Shown here one piece after another: positions 10,545-22,179 of a stretch of DNA of 64,000 nucleotides (its first letter is position 1; each line of letters begins with the position of its first letter). Made by a program: the position numbers and the translations under genes. This DNA is from Sabethes cyaneus (Eukaryota > Arthropoda > Insecta > Diptera > Culicidae): assembly GCF_943734655.1 (NCBI RefSeq), contig NC_071355.1:91235449-91299448 (forward strand). Reading direction: 5' to 3'. A model generated the notes under the pieces. The model was not told the origin of the DNA and did not search any database. It saw only the letters and a program-made list of their open reading frames with translations.

Positions 10545-12640
10545 GCCAGGTTGTTGAATGACTGCATAATACGTAACACAGCTCCCAGGGTGGTCCTTAG
10601 CCTCTTATTCAGCAACTCCTATCCCTACCTCATAGTAGTACCAGCCGGAATAGGAGCAACTTTGGCGGAGATCGGGTAACCAATCCCGATAGAAACTAAG
10701 GTCGTCTACCAACAAGGAAGGAGGCTGGCTGTTGCTTCGGCACCAAAGATGCCAGCCTCATCACCTAAACAACTATGGAAATTCATGCGAATACGGATCG
10801 GAATATTGAGCACTTACCTAGGCAACGAAGTAAGGACGACGAATGGATACTCGGTACTTGGAATTGTAGATCGCTAAATTTCGCAGGTTGCGATCGGGGG
10901 CTGCTCGACCCCGTTAACTCGGCATCATAACTCTGCAGGAAATTTGTCGCAAATGAGGAAAGGTTTGGAAGATCCGTGACGGAATGGCTCAATTTTACCA
11001 GAGCGGTTGGTGGTATTGCCAACGAACTGGGAATGGGCCATGTAGTGCTGGACAGAATGCAGGATCGCGTGATAGATTAGAAAGCGATCAACGATCAGGA
11101 AATTGAGGGTAAAGGGCCGTTTCTTCAATTGCAGCATCATCTACATGAACTGCCCACACGAAGGTAGACCCGACGATGAGAAGAAAGCATTCTACGCGAG
11201 GCTTGAGGCAATTTACGACAGATGCTCGCCACGGAACATTAAGATCGTCATCCGGAATATGAATACCTAGGTCGGTATGGAAAAAATATATAGACTAGTA
11301 TAGCACTGCATACCATACCAAGCACCTTTTTCCCCCGCAAAGATATCTACAAAGCCACCTGGAGATCATCTGACCAACGTACAGTGAACCAGTGTGACCA
11401 TGTTCTCATAGAAGGCCGGTTCTTTTCTAACAATAAGAACATACGTTTCCTGCGGGGTGCGGATATTAACTCTGACCATTACCTAGTAGCAGTACCCGGA
11501 CGAACCAAAAAATCATGTAGATCATGTAGACCCTGTTGTCCGATTATGTAAATGACTAAATAAAAAAAAATCGCAGCCAGTCTCTGGGATTCCTTACAAT
11601 AGAAATTTTGTGCAGGGATTCTACAGAAGATTCGTACAGAATAATTTGCTAATAGCACAAGCATTCTAATATGTATGAGCATCCAACAGTTGAATCCCTG
11701 GAATACCCATAACTCGGTAGAGAAATCGCTTTCACTATGAAACAGAAATCCTCGGGTAGGAGGAATCCTGGGTGTTAGTAAGAGTATATGTATGCTCAAA
11801 ACTGTCAATCGTATACCAGACACGTCAAATCCGTCCTTCTCGGCTGAACATCAGGTGGCTAGATGACCCGAAATCTACCGAGAACTACGCCAAATACTGA
11901 ATGTGGCACTGCCTTTTTCCAAAGCGAGAAACGCGTGCCTCCTACGGATGATAAACGTTGACGACGAGGAACTAGAACTGGTAGATGAATTCGCGTATTT
12001 GGGATCGCTGGGGATCACGGACAACGACACTAGTTAGAAGATCCAGTGGCGCATTCAAGCGGGAAATCGGGCCTACTTTGCCTTACGCAAAACGCTACGA
12101 TCAAAAAACATACGCCGCCGTACGAAACTGACAATGTACAAAAGCTTTATTAGACAGGTAGTTTATTATGGACTTCAAGCCGTGCCGTTGCTTACGAAGG
12201 ACATACGCGCCCTTGCCGTGCTCGACTGGAAGGTACTGCAGACGATATTTAGCAGAGCACACACTGAAAGCGGAGAGTGGCGAACGCGTATGAATCACGA
12301 GCTAATACAGGCACTACTTGAAAAGGTTCCACTCGTACATCTGGCGAAAGTCGATAGGCTTCGGTGGGCCCAGGCGTCGTAAAGATGCCGGACGACAATG
12401 CAACGAAAACGGTTCTCTTCACCAACCGCATCGATACCAGGAACAGGGGGCCTCAACGTGCAAGATGGCTTGGCCAGGTCAAAAGTGATATGCGACTTCT
12501 GAGACGTCTGGGAAATTGGTGACGAGTGGCTCAAGAACGAGTTGAATGGAGCCGACTGCTTAAAACAGCGTGAGCCGATAATACCGAAATTGGTCGCCAC
12601 ACTTGAGGAGCGTGACAAGCATGCTTATTGGTTATATTTT
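10545..12640 (+). mobile_element. RTE-clade LINE copy with RT domain deleted
   Basis: A probable 5' UTR (10,545-10,845) leads into the APE-type endonuclease (GTWNCRSLNFAG near 10,856). It is aligned by eye with the better-preserved copy at 46,136-49,253, including RPDDEK, KATWRSSDQ and ADINSDHYLVAV. About 280 bp of foreign sequence (about 11,505-11,785) interrupts the end of the endonuclease. At about 11,915-11,945 the linker joins directly to the C-terminal domain (ELVDEFAYLGSL, MYKSFIRQVVYYGLQAV, SGEWRTRMNHEL), so the whole reverse transcriptase is absent. It ends near 12,640 after RARWLGQV-like and GNW-like motifs. Many stops. It could only move with proteins supplied by another element. 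Confidence 0.82.
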
Positions 12641-12644
12641 TCGT

Positions 12645-13080
12645 ATTCGTAACTGGAAAATTTCACATGTTACAAATCCAAATTAATATAAAGTTTTTCG
12701 TCAATCATTATTTGTACTTTATTTTCTTAGTGAATTTTTATGAGCCGCAATAAGGCGATCGTCTAACTTAGTGAAGTTTCTCTGGTTTTTCAAGAATTTG
12801 TTTTTCTATTGTCAATTGCGACCACAACCGCAAATCACCACAAAGCAGCATAATTTTATAGCTCAAGATAGCACCGGAACGAAAATACGATTACAATGAT
12901 ATTATGGTTTGAAATCGAATTTCGAATCTAGTATTTTGAAAATCAGAAAATGTTTTCTTCCTTTTTTTTTGGTTGACAATAAGTCACTTTAGTTTTTCTT
13001 TCCGGGAAGCGTAAATGTTTAATGTGACAAATCTTAAATAAGATGGACTGAAAATCTTGATCTTAGACTAAAAATATCGA
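12645..13080. other. Unassigned AT-rich spacer
   Basis: Nothing recognised. Sequence next to 13,080 may belong to the body of the tRNA-like repeat that follows. Confidence 0.4.
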
Positions 13081-13082
13081 CT

Positions 13083-13160
13083 AAGCGAGGGTGAGAGTGA
13101 AACTCACAGCACTCAATCTCTAGTTGAGCGTGTTGTTTAACCAATTACACCACCAGGTTC
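13083..13160 (-). repeat. tRNA-like relic, probably a tRNA-derived SINE head
   Basis: On the minus strand a D-arm/A-box-like segment GGTGTAATTGGTTAAAC is followed by a 5-bp anticodon stem CTCAA/TTGAG with the seven-base loop CTAGAGA. A short four-base variable region and a perfect T stem GTGAG/CTCAC around TTTCACT follow. Read as a tRNA the anticodon would be AGA (Ser), but the short variable region does not fit a serine tRNA. The acceptor stem does not pair and the B box has lost its consensus TTCGA. A SINE head or tRNA pseudogene fits better than a working tRNA. Confidence 0.55.
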
Positions 13161-13179
13161 CAGGTCGCCTGATATCATA

Positions 13180-15560
13180 TCTTACAGTCTAACACCAAAG
13201 TAACTTGTTGCGTTACTTCACTATCAAAATTACTTCGCAGAACAAATCCAGCGCTTAGCGTTACATATCGGGGAGGTCGTTATTTTTATGTAGATGTTTG
13301 TTATGTCAGAGTATTTAAAAGCTATGAACTGACCTGCCAAAATAGTGATTCGTTCAATAGTTTGTTTATAATGGTTTTGCAATTAAAATTTGTCATAAAT
13401 ACTATTGCAAGAGTGCTATAAAACTTATATTGATATTTAGAAATGTATTAGGTATCGATTATAGAATTTTAAAATTTCTTTTTTTCGATTTCTTCCGTTT
13501 AAGAACGTCAACCTCGCAGAATGCATTCTTGAACTTCTTTGCATTAACTACAACTCTGTTCTAGAGATTTTTTTCGTGATTTTCTACCCCCATTAATATC
13601 CTCTAATTGATTAACTAGCCATTTTCTGCGCAATATAACACGATTTTAAAAGTGATATCCACGAATATTACTTTACGAAATTGTGTAAGACTTATCCCCA
13701 TTCTCCATACTTTTCTCATATTTCAAATCGTCTTCGTGCGCCAAACCCATATCTTCATAGAGAGTCTGCTGCTTGCGTGTCGGTCCAAAGTCTGACGGAT
13801 AATTCTTACTTGGGTGCTCCGTCGCGTCGACTGCAGTGCAGAGCTGCAGTAACCAGAAGTCAATGAACACATCAGTATGAAACAAGTTAAGGAACCGGTT
13901 AGCAAGAAACCTGTGTTCAATAATGCTGTGCCCTGTAAAAAATTTTTTATACCGAGCCCTACGAATGGGATACAGTATGCAGTCGGTTGATTTGCTATGT
14001 CATGTATCAAACTACAACGACATGTGCGGCAAGGTTATTAATTTACTTCAACACTGACCTATTTAGTACTAGTATTGCAGTCAACGCAATGCAACGCTCT
14101 GACGAATCTGTTTGATCGACTCAAATATTGGTTTGATCCCAAAGTTAACGGCTTTCTGTTATTTAGACACGCCATCAAGGTTAATTTGTGCATAACAGAT
14201 GCCGCCGCGGTGACTTGGATAACTCTTACTTTCGGTCACCTCGCGCAATCCATCATTTAATTATGTTTGTTGAAGCGTGGCGGTTGCGATCCGATCTGCA
14301 CTTGCGATTATGGCCGGTTGACTCGGTAATGAATTTATGAACTCTATGTCAACTAGGCTTGCGGTTCTTGCAGTTTACTTCACGCTTGGAAAGAAGTAAA
14401 CCACCATGCCTATATCGAAAAAATATGAAGTTTCATTGTCATCAGGTATCGTAAATAAAATGTTTACGACAAACCGCGGAGTACGCAAACAAGGCGGTTT
14501 CTGTTACGCTATTGACATTGTTGCAGAGTACGTACGGTATGGATTTGTAGTTTCGTTACATCACATTAGCTGGAGAGATTATGTATCGGTGGAAGCCGCT
14601 GCTAAATTTGATTGCAATGCGGTGAGTTCAAAGAAGAAAACCAAGATATCAGTTCAGTCTATTTTCTTTTAGCTAAAAGCAATTTCGCTTCACAGCGCGC
14701 ATAGTACTTTGATGCCTGCATCAAAGTCCTGCTGGCTTTGTTTTGATTCGATAAATTTTCATTGTCATTGTCCACAACAGTGCTTCTTTCGTGCCTGACA
14801 TCAATGGGCTACTTAATGGCACTTACATATGAGTCGACTTCCTTCGCTATTCGTCAACATTATTGATGCTTACCGATATTTTCCACTGTAGTTATATTGG
14901 CAAATTTGCGCATTTTTGTTTTGAAAACTTTTTCAAGATTTTCAGCTGAAACCTTGTTAAAAAACTGTATTTGCCGTCTAGTAGCCATTAACAGTATTAC
15001 TGAGCTGTTCAAATCACCATTCAAATATCATTAAAGGCTGCAATAAAAACACATTTTTACTATCAGGTAATCAAAAGGAATGTTTAACACATGCATAAAA
15101 ACAAGGATCCAAGGAAAGATTTTATATCGTATTTCTGCGCTAAATGCGTTTGCGATTGCAAACCAGTTTGTTTTTTAATCAACCTTTTTACTCGAGCCTT
15201 TAGTGCACACAAATAAGAAGGCGTAAACATATTCGCCGCTGAAAAATTAGGTCAACCATTTCTGCATCGTCATGATTAGTTTCTGTTTATTTGACTTTTG
15301 AACGACCGCGACGGTTTTCGTTTGCGACGTTGTCTCAAGGTTAACTATTATTAGACAAACAATCGAAAGACCTCCGATCTCTGCAAATAAACATTTCCAA
15401 TACTGCAGTGGAGATAATAGTAAGCTCTATCTTGAATACAAGTCGATAATTTATAGACTCTAAACAAAATATAATTTAGGTAATTCGGTTGTAACCTGGA
15501 CATCTTCTACTGGTTCTGATAAACATAAAGCTAAACTTATATCTACTTCTTTTTTGTTTC
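13180..15560. other. Probable intron sequence upstream of the GMC exon
   Basis: No coding motif was found, and specifically no exon encoding the N-terminal FAD-binding segment expected upstream of 15,563. The region ends with a polypyrimidine tract and AG at 15,561-15,562. Open frames at 14,075-14,260 and 14,406-14,672 have no recognisable features. Confidence 0.5.
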
Positions 15561-15562
15561 AG

Positions 15563-17269
15563 AACTCAACCACAAAAAACGGCATGCCAAGCGATGAAGG
15601 AAAACCGATGCTGCTGGACCCGCGGCAAAGTACTCGGCGGATCGTCCGTGCTCAACACTATGCTGTACGTTCGTGGCAATAAGCGAGATTTTGATCTGTG
15701 GGCTGCCCTGGGGAATCCCGGCTGGAGCTACGAAGATGTTCTGCCGTACTTTAGGAAATCGGAGGACCAACGAAATCCCTACCTGGCGCGCAACAAGAGA
15801 CAACATGGAACTGGTATGATATAAGTAAACTGATGTAAACTTTATGGTATATGTAAACTGACGATTTCTTATTTTTAGGTGGTCTTTTAACGGTTCAGGA
15901 TTCGCCATATTTAACACCGCTGGGTGTTTCATTTCTACAGGCTGGTGAAGAGATGGGATATGATATCGTGGATGTAAACGGCGAACAGCAGACCGGAATT
16001 GCATTCTTTCAATTTACGATGCGACGAGGAGCCCGGTGTAGTACATCGAAGGCCTTTTTAAGACCAGTGCGGAACCGCAAGAATTTGCATATTGCTTTGT
16101 ACGCCCATGTTTCCAAAATAATTATGGATCCAAGCAACAAACGAGCTATTGGCGTAGAGTTCATACGAGATGGAAAAAAGGAGGAAGTTTATGCAACTAG
16201 AGAGGTGATCCTCTCGGCGGGAGCTATCGGAACTCCACATTTGATGATGGTCTCAGGAATCGGGCCGCGAGAAAATCTGGAACAGGTTGGTGTCCCAGTA
16301 CTGCACGACCTGCCTGGCGTTGGACAAAACCTTCAGGATCACATTGCAGTTGGCGGACTAGTTTTCCGCGTAGATAAGCCTATATCTGTAATTATGAATC
16401 GTCTCGTGAATTTGAACTCAGCTATCAGATATGCCGTTACCGAGGATGGACCATTAACAAGTAACATCGGACTGGAAGCGGTGGCCTTTATCAACACAAA
16501 ATATGCAAACCAATCCGACGATTGGCCTGATATAGAATTCATGTTAACAAGCGCATCTACCCCATCCGATGGAGGTGATCAGGTAAAGAAGGCCCACGGT
16601 TTGAAGGATGAATTCTACGATTATATGTTTAGCGAAATCAACAACAATGATGTGTTTGGAGTATTTCCGATGATGTTGCGACCCAAAAGTCGAGGGTTTA
16701 TTCGCTTACAATCGAAAAATCCTCTGAGATACCCTTTGTTGTACCATAACTATCTGACACATCCTGACGACGTGGGTGTGCTGCGTGAGGGCGTTAAAGC
16801 GGCAATTGCTTTCGGTGAAACGCAAGCCATGAAACGCTTTGGAGCGCGTTTCCATAGCAAGCAAGTGCCCAATTGTAAACACTTACCGGAGTTTACCGAT
16901 GAGTACTGGGACTGTGCCATTCGGCAGTACACGATGACCATTTACCACATGAGTGGAACGGCCAAAATGGGTCCTCGAAGTGATCCGTACGCGGTAGTGG
17001 ATAACAAGTTACGTGTGCATGGAATCAAAGGTCTCCGCGTTATTGACGCTAGCATTATGCCACGAATAACAAATGGCAATATTAATGCTCCGGTAATTAT
17101 GATCGGCGAAAAAGGTGCCGATCTAATAAAAGAGCTGTGGTTGCAGGGATCTTCAGTATACAACAGGAGGGGGAAACGGGAGCGCAATAACTCAACAACT
17201 GACTGCACCAGTACTAATAGTACCGTAGGAAATGGTGGCAAATTGGTAAATCAAACGACGCTTAGCTAG
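15563..17269 (+). CDS. GMC oxidoreductase (glucose dehydrogenase-like), last two exons
   Basis: Two exons, 15,563-15,813 and 15,879-17,269, joined across a 65-bp GT-AG intron that splits a Gly codon (HGTG|GLLTV). Together they give about 546 residues of the usual 600-640. The first exon begins after a pyrimidine-rich acceptor and encodes the GMC signature [18 protein letters not shown]. The second holds signature 2 ([16 protein letters not shown]), the FAD-domain segment [11 protein letters not shown], and the C-terminal substrate domain with the active-site His in [10 protein letters not shown] (codon 16,946) and Asn in NGNINAP, then [14 protein letters not shown]. The frame is intact. The family are flavin enzymes oxidising sugars, alcohols or steroids and many are secreted. 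The tail after ELW is Asn/Ser/Thr-rich with several N-glycosylation sequons, consistent with secretion (inference). The N-terminal exon(s) with the GxGxxG fold were not found in this window. The exact substrate cannot be told. Confidence 0.96.
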
Positions 17270-18285
17270 GGAAAGAAGAAAAATATCAATGTGTTCAACA
17301 TACTAACGGGATCCGTTGTACGTTAGCAACAAACCAAAAAACATTTCCAGTAGTTTTTTTTAATTTTTTGATAATTTTCTGTTCTAATGAATGCCCATAA
17401 CCTTGTAGATAGCTCTTTTCTTTTACGTTAATTCCACTAATTTTATGTTCCTTACGAGTCTAAACGTCATGTGTAAATTGCCTAAATAATAATGAGCAAT
17501 GATGCGCTCATATGATGAAAATGACTGACTATTTATATTAAAAGAGTTGTTTCAATTGTACAGTAGTCGTAAGCGAGAGAGTTTGAATTAAATCGATCTA
17601 GAGCTAATTCTTTTAAGTGTAATATATGATTCTTCATTCGAAAATCAATCCGAAGTACTTAAGTATAGGTTGTACTTTTTGAAAATATTAAAATAGATTT
17701 CTAATAAGTAGTTTTTTAATCTGCAAACCAGTAATAAGGCAGTAGAGTAGTGAGACCATGTTTTATCCACCAAAACTTTTTGCTTATTTTTAATGTCGTT
17801 AGTCATTTCTACTGTCGAGCCAATTCCTTATTGACAGATAGGTTTTCTTTTTATTAGTGACATTTGACATTTTACAAGGTCCATGTGGTACGAATTCAAA
17901 AAACTTATTACTTCTCTGTGAGAAAATGTACCTTAGATTCATGATTGATTTCGGCTATTGAAGCTAATGTGCCAATCAATGATGTGTTTTCAAAACTACG
18001 CGGAGGGGACCTTTAAAAGCTGTAAAACACCTTAGATTAGATTCAATCTTCACAGATTCAATCGTTAATAAAGTTACTCCTGACGGCAAGAGGGTTTACT
18101 AACCCGTTATAACGTTCGTAAAGCGTTCTCATAAGCACACGTTTGACTATATCAGCTGTCACTAACACCTGTGTAAAATGAGAAGGTGATACAAAGACTA
18201 TGATAATCCAGTAAACCCTGCCGCCTGTAGATACTGCTTATGGCATACTTTTTACTCATGTATGAAGAAATCAAAGACTAATATG
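17270..18285. other. GMC 3' UTR region and downstream spacer
   Basis: No canonical AATAAA was seen after the stop. Variant poly(A) signals ATTAAA lie at 17,537, 17,587 and 17,687, so the transcript plausibly ends within about 450 bp of the stop (inference). Beyond that, no gene or repeat motif was recognised. Confidence 0.4.
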
Positions 18286-18290
18286 GCAGC

Positions 18291-18638
18291 CAGGGCATGT
18301 GGCTCGCTGGTACTTGTATCTTTGAATCATAGAGGCGCTCAACAAAAGGAGACTTACAATACAAGGTCAAGATTAAAAACACGAGGTTTAGTCTCCCGAA
18401 AACCCGCGCTGAAAATCTCGAGTAACACGCTGATACACGAACAGCGTCACACGCAGTATCTTGTTAGTCGCAAGGGCCTGCATAGTGTCGTCGTCCCGCC
18501 AGTAAACACAAAGTTAGATTAAACTTCTCGGTCGGTGCCCCACCTATGTCGCTACGTTAATAAGGGAGTTGTGCAGTCTCCTTTTGTCCAGCGTCTCTAT
18601 GGTTCAAAGGTACAAGTACCACCGAGCCACATGCCCTG
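18291..18638. repeat. Long inverted repeat (64-bp arms)
   Basis: Left arm 18,291-18,354 and right arm 18,576-18,638 are inverted copies: both read CAGGGCATGTGGCTCG inward and end ACAAAAGGAGACT. They match at all but about six positions. The arms enclose about 221 bp. Just outside the right arm, GGTTCGAATCC (18,658-18,668) is a perfect tRNA B box, and the arms contain an A-box-like TGGCTCGGTGG on the opposite strand. This suggests two copies of a tRNA-related SINE, or a foldback element. An 86-codon open frame inside has no recognised features. Confidence 0.75.
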
Positions 18639-18739
18639 ACGGGTGTTGTGGCTTGTGGGTTCGAATCCGGTTATAATCACAGATTTTAGCTTGGTTCGCC
18701 CCATGCACCTTCCCGCATTGGACAAAAGGTAGGAGTCAC

Positions 18740-20340
18740 AACGACAATTTGTTAAGCGTAGCTACCAATAACCCCCTCCCCCTCACCTTTTTCCCACCAC
18801 CACTTTTTCCCTTCCATTTTCAAAAACTTTTCATTACTTTCCCCTGCCGTCCCTTCATAAATTGTAGAACCACCGTTTCAAAAAATACTTGTAATTCTAA
18901 AAAACAGCCATAAAACTCTTTTAAAACTAGAGAGGCCCAAGTAAAAGAAGATTTTCAAGAATATTTCCAAAGAGCCTCTTGAAACTTGTAATTTTTATCG
19001 ATAAATATTTATAGTGACTTTCAAGAGTAGCTTAAAACTATAATAAAAACCAACACAAGTGTTATTTTATGGTTATGGTTTTCACAGACTTTAAGTTTTG
19101 AACCGTCTCCAATCATAAATCAGAACTGTTAATCAAACAAGACAAAATTCACTTGCGACTGACAAATTCACACAGATTTACTGACTCTGCAATGTTCTGA
19201 AAAGACTACTATAAGAAATGAAGAAAACCAGTTTACTATTGGATTGTTAGTTGGGAAGCAAAGAATAGAAAGATTAGCGAGGCTAGAGCTGAGGATAAAG
19301 CACAGACTAACAGACGTAACATTTCGAGCAATTTTTTTGTAAACCATCGTATAAATGATAAATCTGAATCATGCCAAAAACACTTGTGTCATCTGATGCA
19401 AAGCGACCATCGACTTACTTTTCTCGTATGTTATCAACAAGCAGCGTCAGGATAAACGAATGGCGTCCCCGTGCAGCGACTGTTGTTGGAATCACGGTTT
19501 AAGAAGAAACCGAAAGTGGCTCACGTTATAGTATTAGAGCGACAAACACTGTATTGTACGTCTCCTGTGTTCGTTGAAAACCTAAACGTTTATTTGAATG
19601 TTGCATTAGTATTAGTAATATATGCCAAATAGCAGAGCTTGTAAATGTAAACACAGCTGATCCGCAGCCAACCGCACCGACTACGAACATCCCGAAATAT
19701 GGTTTGTTTTCTTTATCCAGAAATTCCGATTCATTTAAGATTTCCAGCAGCAACTGCATAGGATCAATAGAATAGTTAATTAATCCGTTTGCATTGAAGG
19801 CCAGTTTCGTGTGTGTTTTTTTCGAAAATTGCTAGTGCAACGAAATATGTGCGCAACCAAATATCTATTAACTAATTCCAGATTATACGTTTCATGAACA
19901 CGTAATGATCTATATGATCAGTTAAATTAATTTTCCATTAGCAATTACGTTTTGCTGAGCGTTTGTTGATATATAGCGGATCGATAAATGAAATGACAAG
20001 TTTTAGGAAATTATAACAGCACTGGAAGCACTGATTACGTGCCGAAAGCGTGCTCTGCCAATACAGATGCATTTTTAAGGCACAAAGCAATACATGCATC
20101 AAACGGTAGCTATTTATCCAGCCATCTTTGAGCCATTGTCGGTTTCCCCTTAAGTGAAAATGTTAAATGATTGATTTTGTTGACGATGGAACGAGACGTC
20201 AGTGTTACGTCTGTAAGTCTGTGATAAAAGATCGTCGGAAGAAGCGTGAGTACGGCCGTCAACACAAGAGATTAAAAATATAGTCAGTGAACTAAAGAAT
20301 GCAAGGCTGCAAGAAGCCCATACAGTATAGTTTTGACACA
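18740..20340. other. Region without recognised genes
   Basis: Begins with a C/T-rich stretch (18,770-18,860), then AT-rich sequence. No domain motif was recognised on either strand; the 77-codon minus-strand frame at 19,526-19,759 is featureless. Confidence 0.45.
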
Positions 20341-20357
20341 TTTAGTTGAAGAAAATT

Positions 20358-20427
20358 CATTTACGACTGAAATCAGGTCTTACATCAGGTTGCCAACAAC
20401 TGTTTTATAACAATCGTGCTAGTGGGG
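20358..20427 (-). repeat. Diverged copy of the 105-bp interspersed repeat
   Basis: Shares TTACGACTGAAATCAGG, CAACAACTGTTTTATA and GTGCTAGTGGGGA with the copy at 62,687-62,791 in the same order; part of the repeat is missing. Degraded. Confidence 0.5.
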
Positions 20428-20574
20428 AGCAATTGTGCAGTAGGGTTGTTGCACTAGCCCCGTAATTGTCCTGTACTCTAATAGCCGGCTATGAAGTCTG
20501 TCGATATCTTTAGGGTGAAGTCTTAGCAAGACGTTTAAACCCAAGGCTTTGCTTTTTTGCTAGTCGGGAAGGAT

Positions 20575-20745
20575 GGTATTATGGCCGAACTTATAAAGTA
20601 GCAAGCAAGCAGCTGCAGGAAGCGGTTGATCAGATCATTCTAGCGACACGTTGAATGGTCTCGTTTGCTCTTTCCACAAAAAGGGACAACGATTCAAATG
20701 TAGGAACTATCAAGATATAAGGCTCGGCACATAAAGTAATTTAGC
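20575..20745 (+). mobile_element. RTE-clade LINE scrap (pre-RT/RT start)
   Basis: Decodes KDGIMAELIK, QLQEAVDQIIL and HKKG..F.CRNY in shifted frames. This is the same order as KDGISAELIKK, LHRLIIRIW and KGDKL in the copy at 59,035-60,842. Short, with stops. Confidence 0.6.
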
Positions 20746-21204
20746 GTATGCATCTTTTTTTTTAATTGAGACCGTTGGCCAACCCAAGCAGTCATTTAGG
20801 TTTTTATTACGTTCCTCTTATGGTTTTCATGACCATATTCATAAAACCGTTAACTTTTTTATTTGGTTTATAGCGACCATACTAAAATATTCGATAGAAT
20901 AAACAATAAATATTCGGCAGTTTCCGTAGTTGTGTAGCATATGCGCTTAAAATTTTATCGTGCTTCGTGCATATTGGTATGCTTGGTGGATAAAATTGAT
21001 GTGCCATCTAAGTTTTGAATTTTTTGAAAACTATTTGCTTTTACAACATAAATGAATACAATTAGCCAATGCCATTTTCCTAGCAAAATTATTTTGTTCC
21101 TTCCTGTGTCATGAAAACCGATTGATAGAAAATTTCTTTCTGCAATTCACAATTTGCTTTGATTTTTGTTGGCGGGCTAAAGAATATTAGAATATGGCCT
21201 CGTA

Positions 21205-21480
21205 TAAATAACTAGCTGTAACCCCCGCGCGTCGCCTCGCGTCTAATTGAGAGCAAATTGGAGGTACGCTATGTAACGCTAACGCTATGTAAATCTATGA
21301 AGTGCAACTACGTTACTTTTGCTCGTCTTGAATGTAATCTGCTATCATTGGTTTGAGTCTTTGCTTAATGTGGGCGATTATTACCTCGAAAATACATATC
21401 GCCCCCTTCGTTTTGGCGACAGACATAAGCCTCTTATATTTATGATGTTTGCATTGTTGTACGCTAATATTCTTCATAAT
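21205..21480 (+). repeat. Dispersed repeat T (CTAGCTGTAACCCCCGCG end)
   Basis: Starts with a GC-rich end ACTAGCTGTAACCCCCGCGC followed by CGTCTAATTGAGAGC, and continues through GCTATGTAACGCTAACGC and GGTTTGAGTCTTTGCTTAATG. Inverted copies occur at 35,095-35,335 and 39,160-39,435. It may be a MITE or a SINE; termini are not resolved. Confidence 0.7.
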
Positions 21481-21483
21481 AGG

Positions 21484-21604
21484 GTAACCAACGTATTTTG
21501 AATTCCATCAGCAGCTGTACATAATTTGGACACTTACAGCAAAATCAAATGGAAGTGTCAAAATTACGTACAGCTGCTGATGGGATCCCAAATAGGTTGG
21601 TTAC
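21484..21604. mobile_element. Hairpin (foldback) MITE, about 121 bp
   Basis: Arms 21,484-21,535 and 21,553-21,604 are near-perfect inverted repeats of about 52 bp separated by a 17-bp loop. They share GTAACCAAC, CCATCAGCAGCTGTAC and AATTTGGACACTT-type blocks. Essentially the whole element is one hairpin. Flanks contain TA near both ends, but a target duplication is not certain. Confidence 0.8.
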
Positions 21605-21639
21605 GCTAGCAGCAAGAAATCTATTTGGTCAGGTTGTTA

Positions 21640-21995
21640 TCATTAATCTAATGTATAAGGGCCTTGTCTGTAACCAAAACCAGGCCCCTAATAAGACAGG
21701 ACGTTTTATGATGCTAAGAATTAAAGCTCGCTTCCTACACGCTTTGTACAAAGCTGAAACTAATACGTTGTGCCGCGTAAACTACAGCTGGTACAACACT
21801 CTGTCATCCAAGGTAGAATTTGCTGTGGGTCCGAAAAAGCAGTTGGTGTTTCAAACATAACAACATTCTTGGTAAAATTATGTACAGATTTCAGTGCCCT
21901 GTTTAGAACCCCAGCGCGGATACGCGAAGACTCAAACCAATTATGCCAGATTGCAGTCGAGACAAGCATCAGTAATGTAACGAAAATTACTCATT
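21640..21995. repeat. Composite dispersed repeat U plus inverted T end
   Basis: 21,640-21,870 matches 35,338-35,590 in direct orientation (shared GGGCCTTGTCTGTAACCA-type start, AAACTACAGCTGGT and GATTTGCTGTGGGACCG-type blocks). 21,890-21,990 matches the inverted T repeat at 39,170-39,260 (GAAGACTCAAACCAATTATG, CAAGCATCAGTAA). The element identity is unknown. Confidence 0.65.
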
Positions 21996-22179
21996 GAGCC
22001 GTATGAATAATAGAGTTAAAGCAAATGCTCCCATAAGATTTACACGGGAAAAGCGAAGCAAACTGTTTTATTCATACGGTCTATTGGGTACTTTCCATTG
22101 AAAATTTGGGTAGAAGTAGTTTAGAATGTATGGTTTACACTGTATTTTTATTGCTGTCAGTTTTTCGAAAATTGGAAAA

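Noticed and set aside
13083..13160. Functional tRNA-Ser(AGA) gene
   Set aside because: Acceptor stem does not pair, B box is degraded and the long variable arm of serine tRNAs is missing.
14406..14672. Possible upstream exon of the GMC gene
   Set aside because: The translation lacks the expected GxGxxG and LLEAG-type motifs and has no fitting splice donor.
18655..18670. tRNA gene at the perfect B box
   Set aside because: The T stem around GGTTCGAATCC is poorly paired and no D or anticodon arm lies upstream on the same strand.
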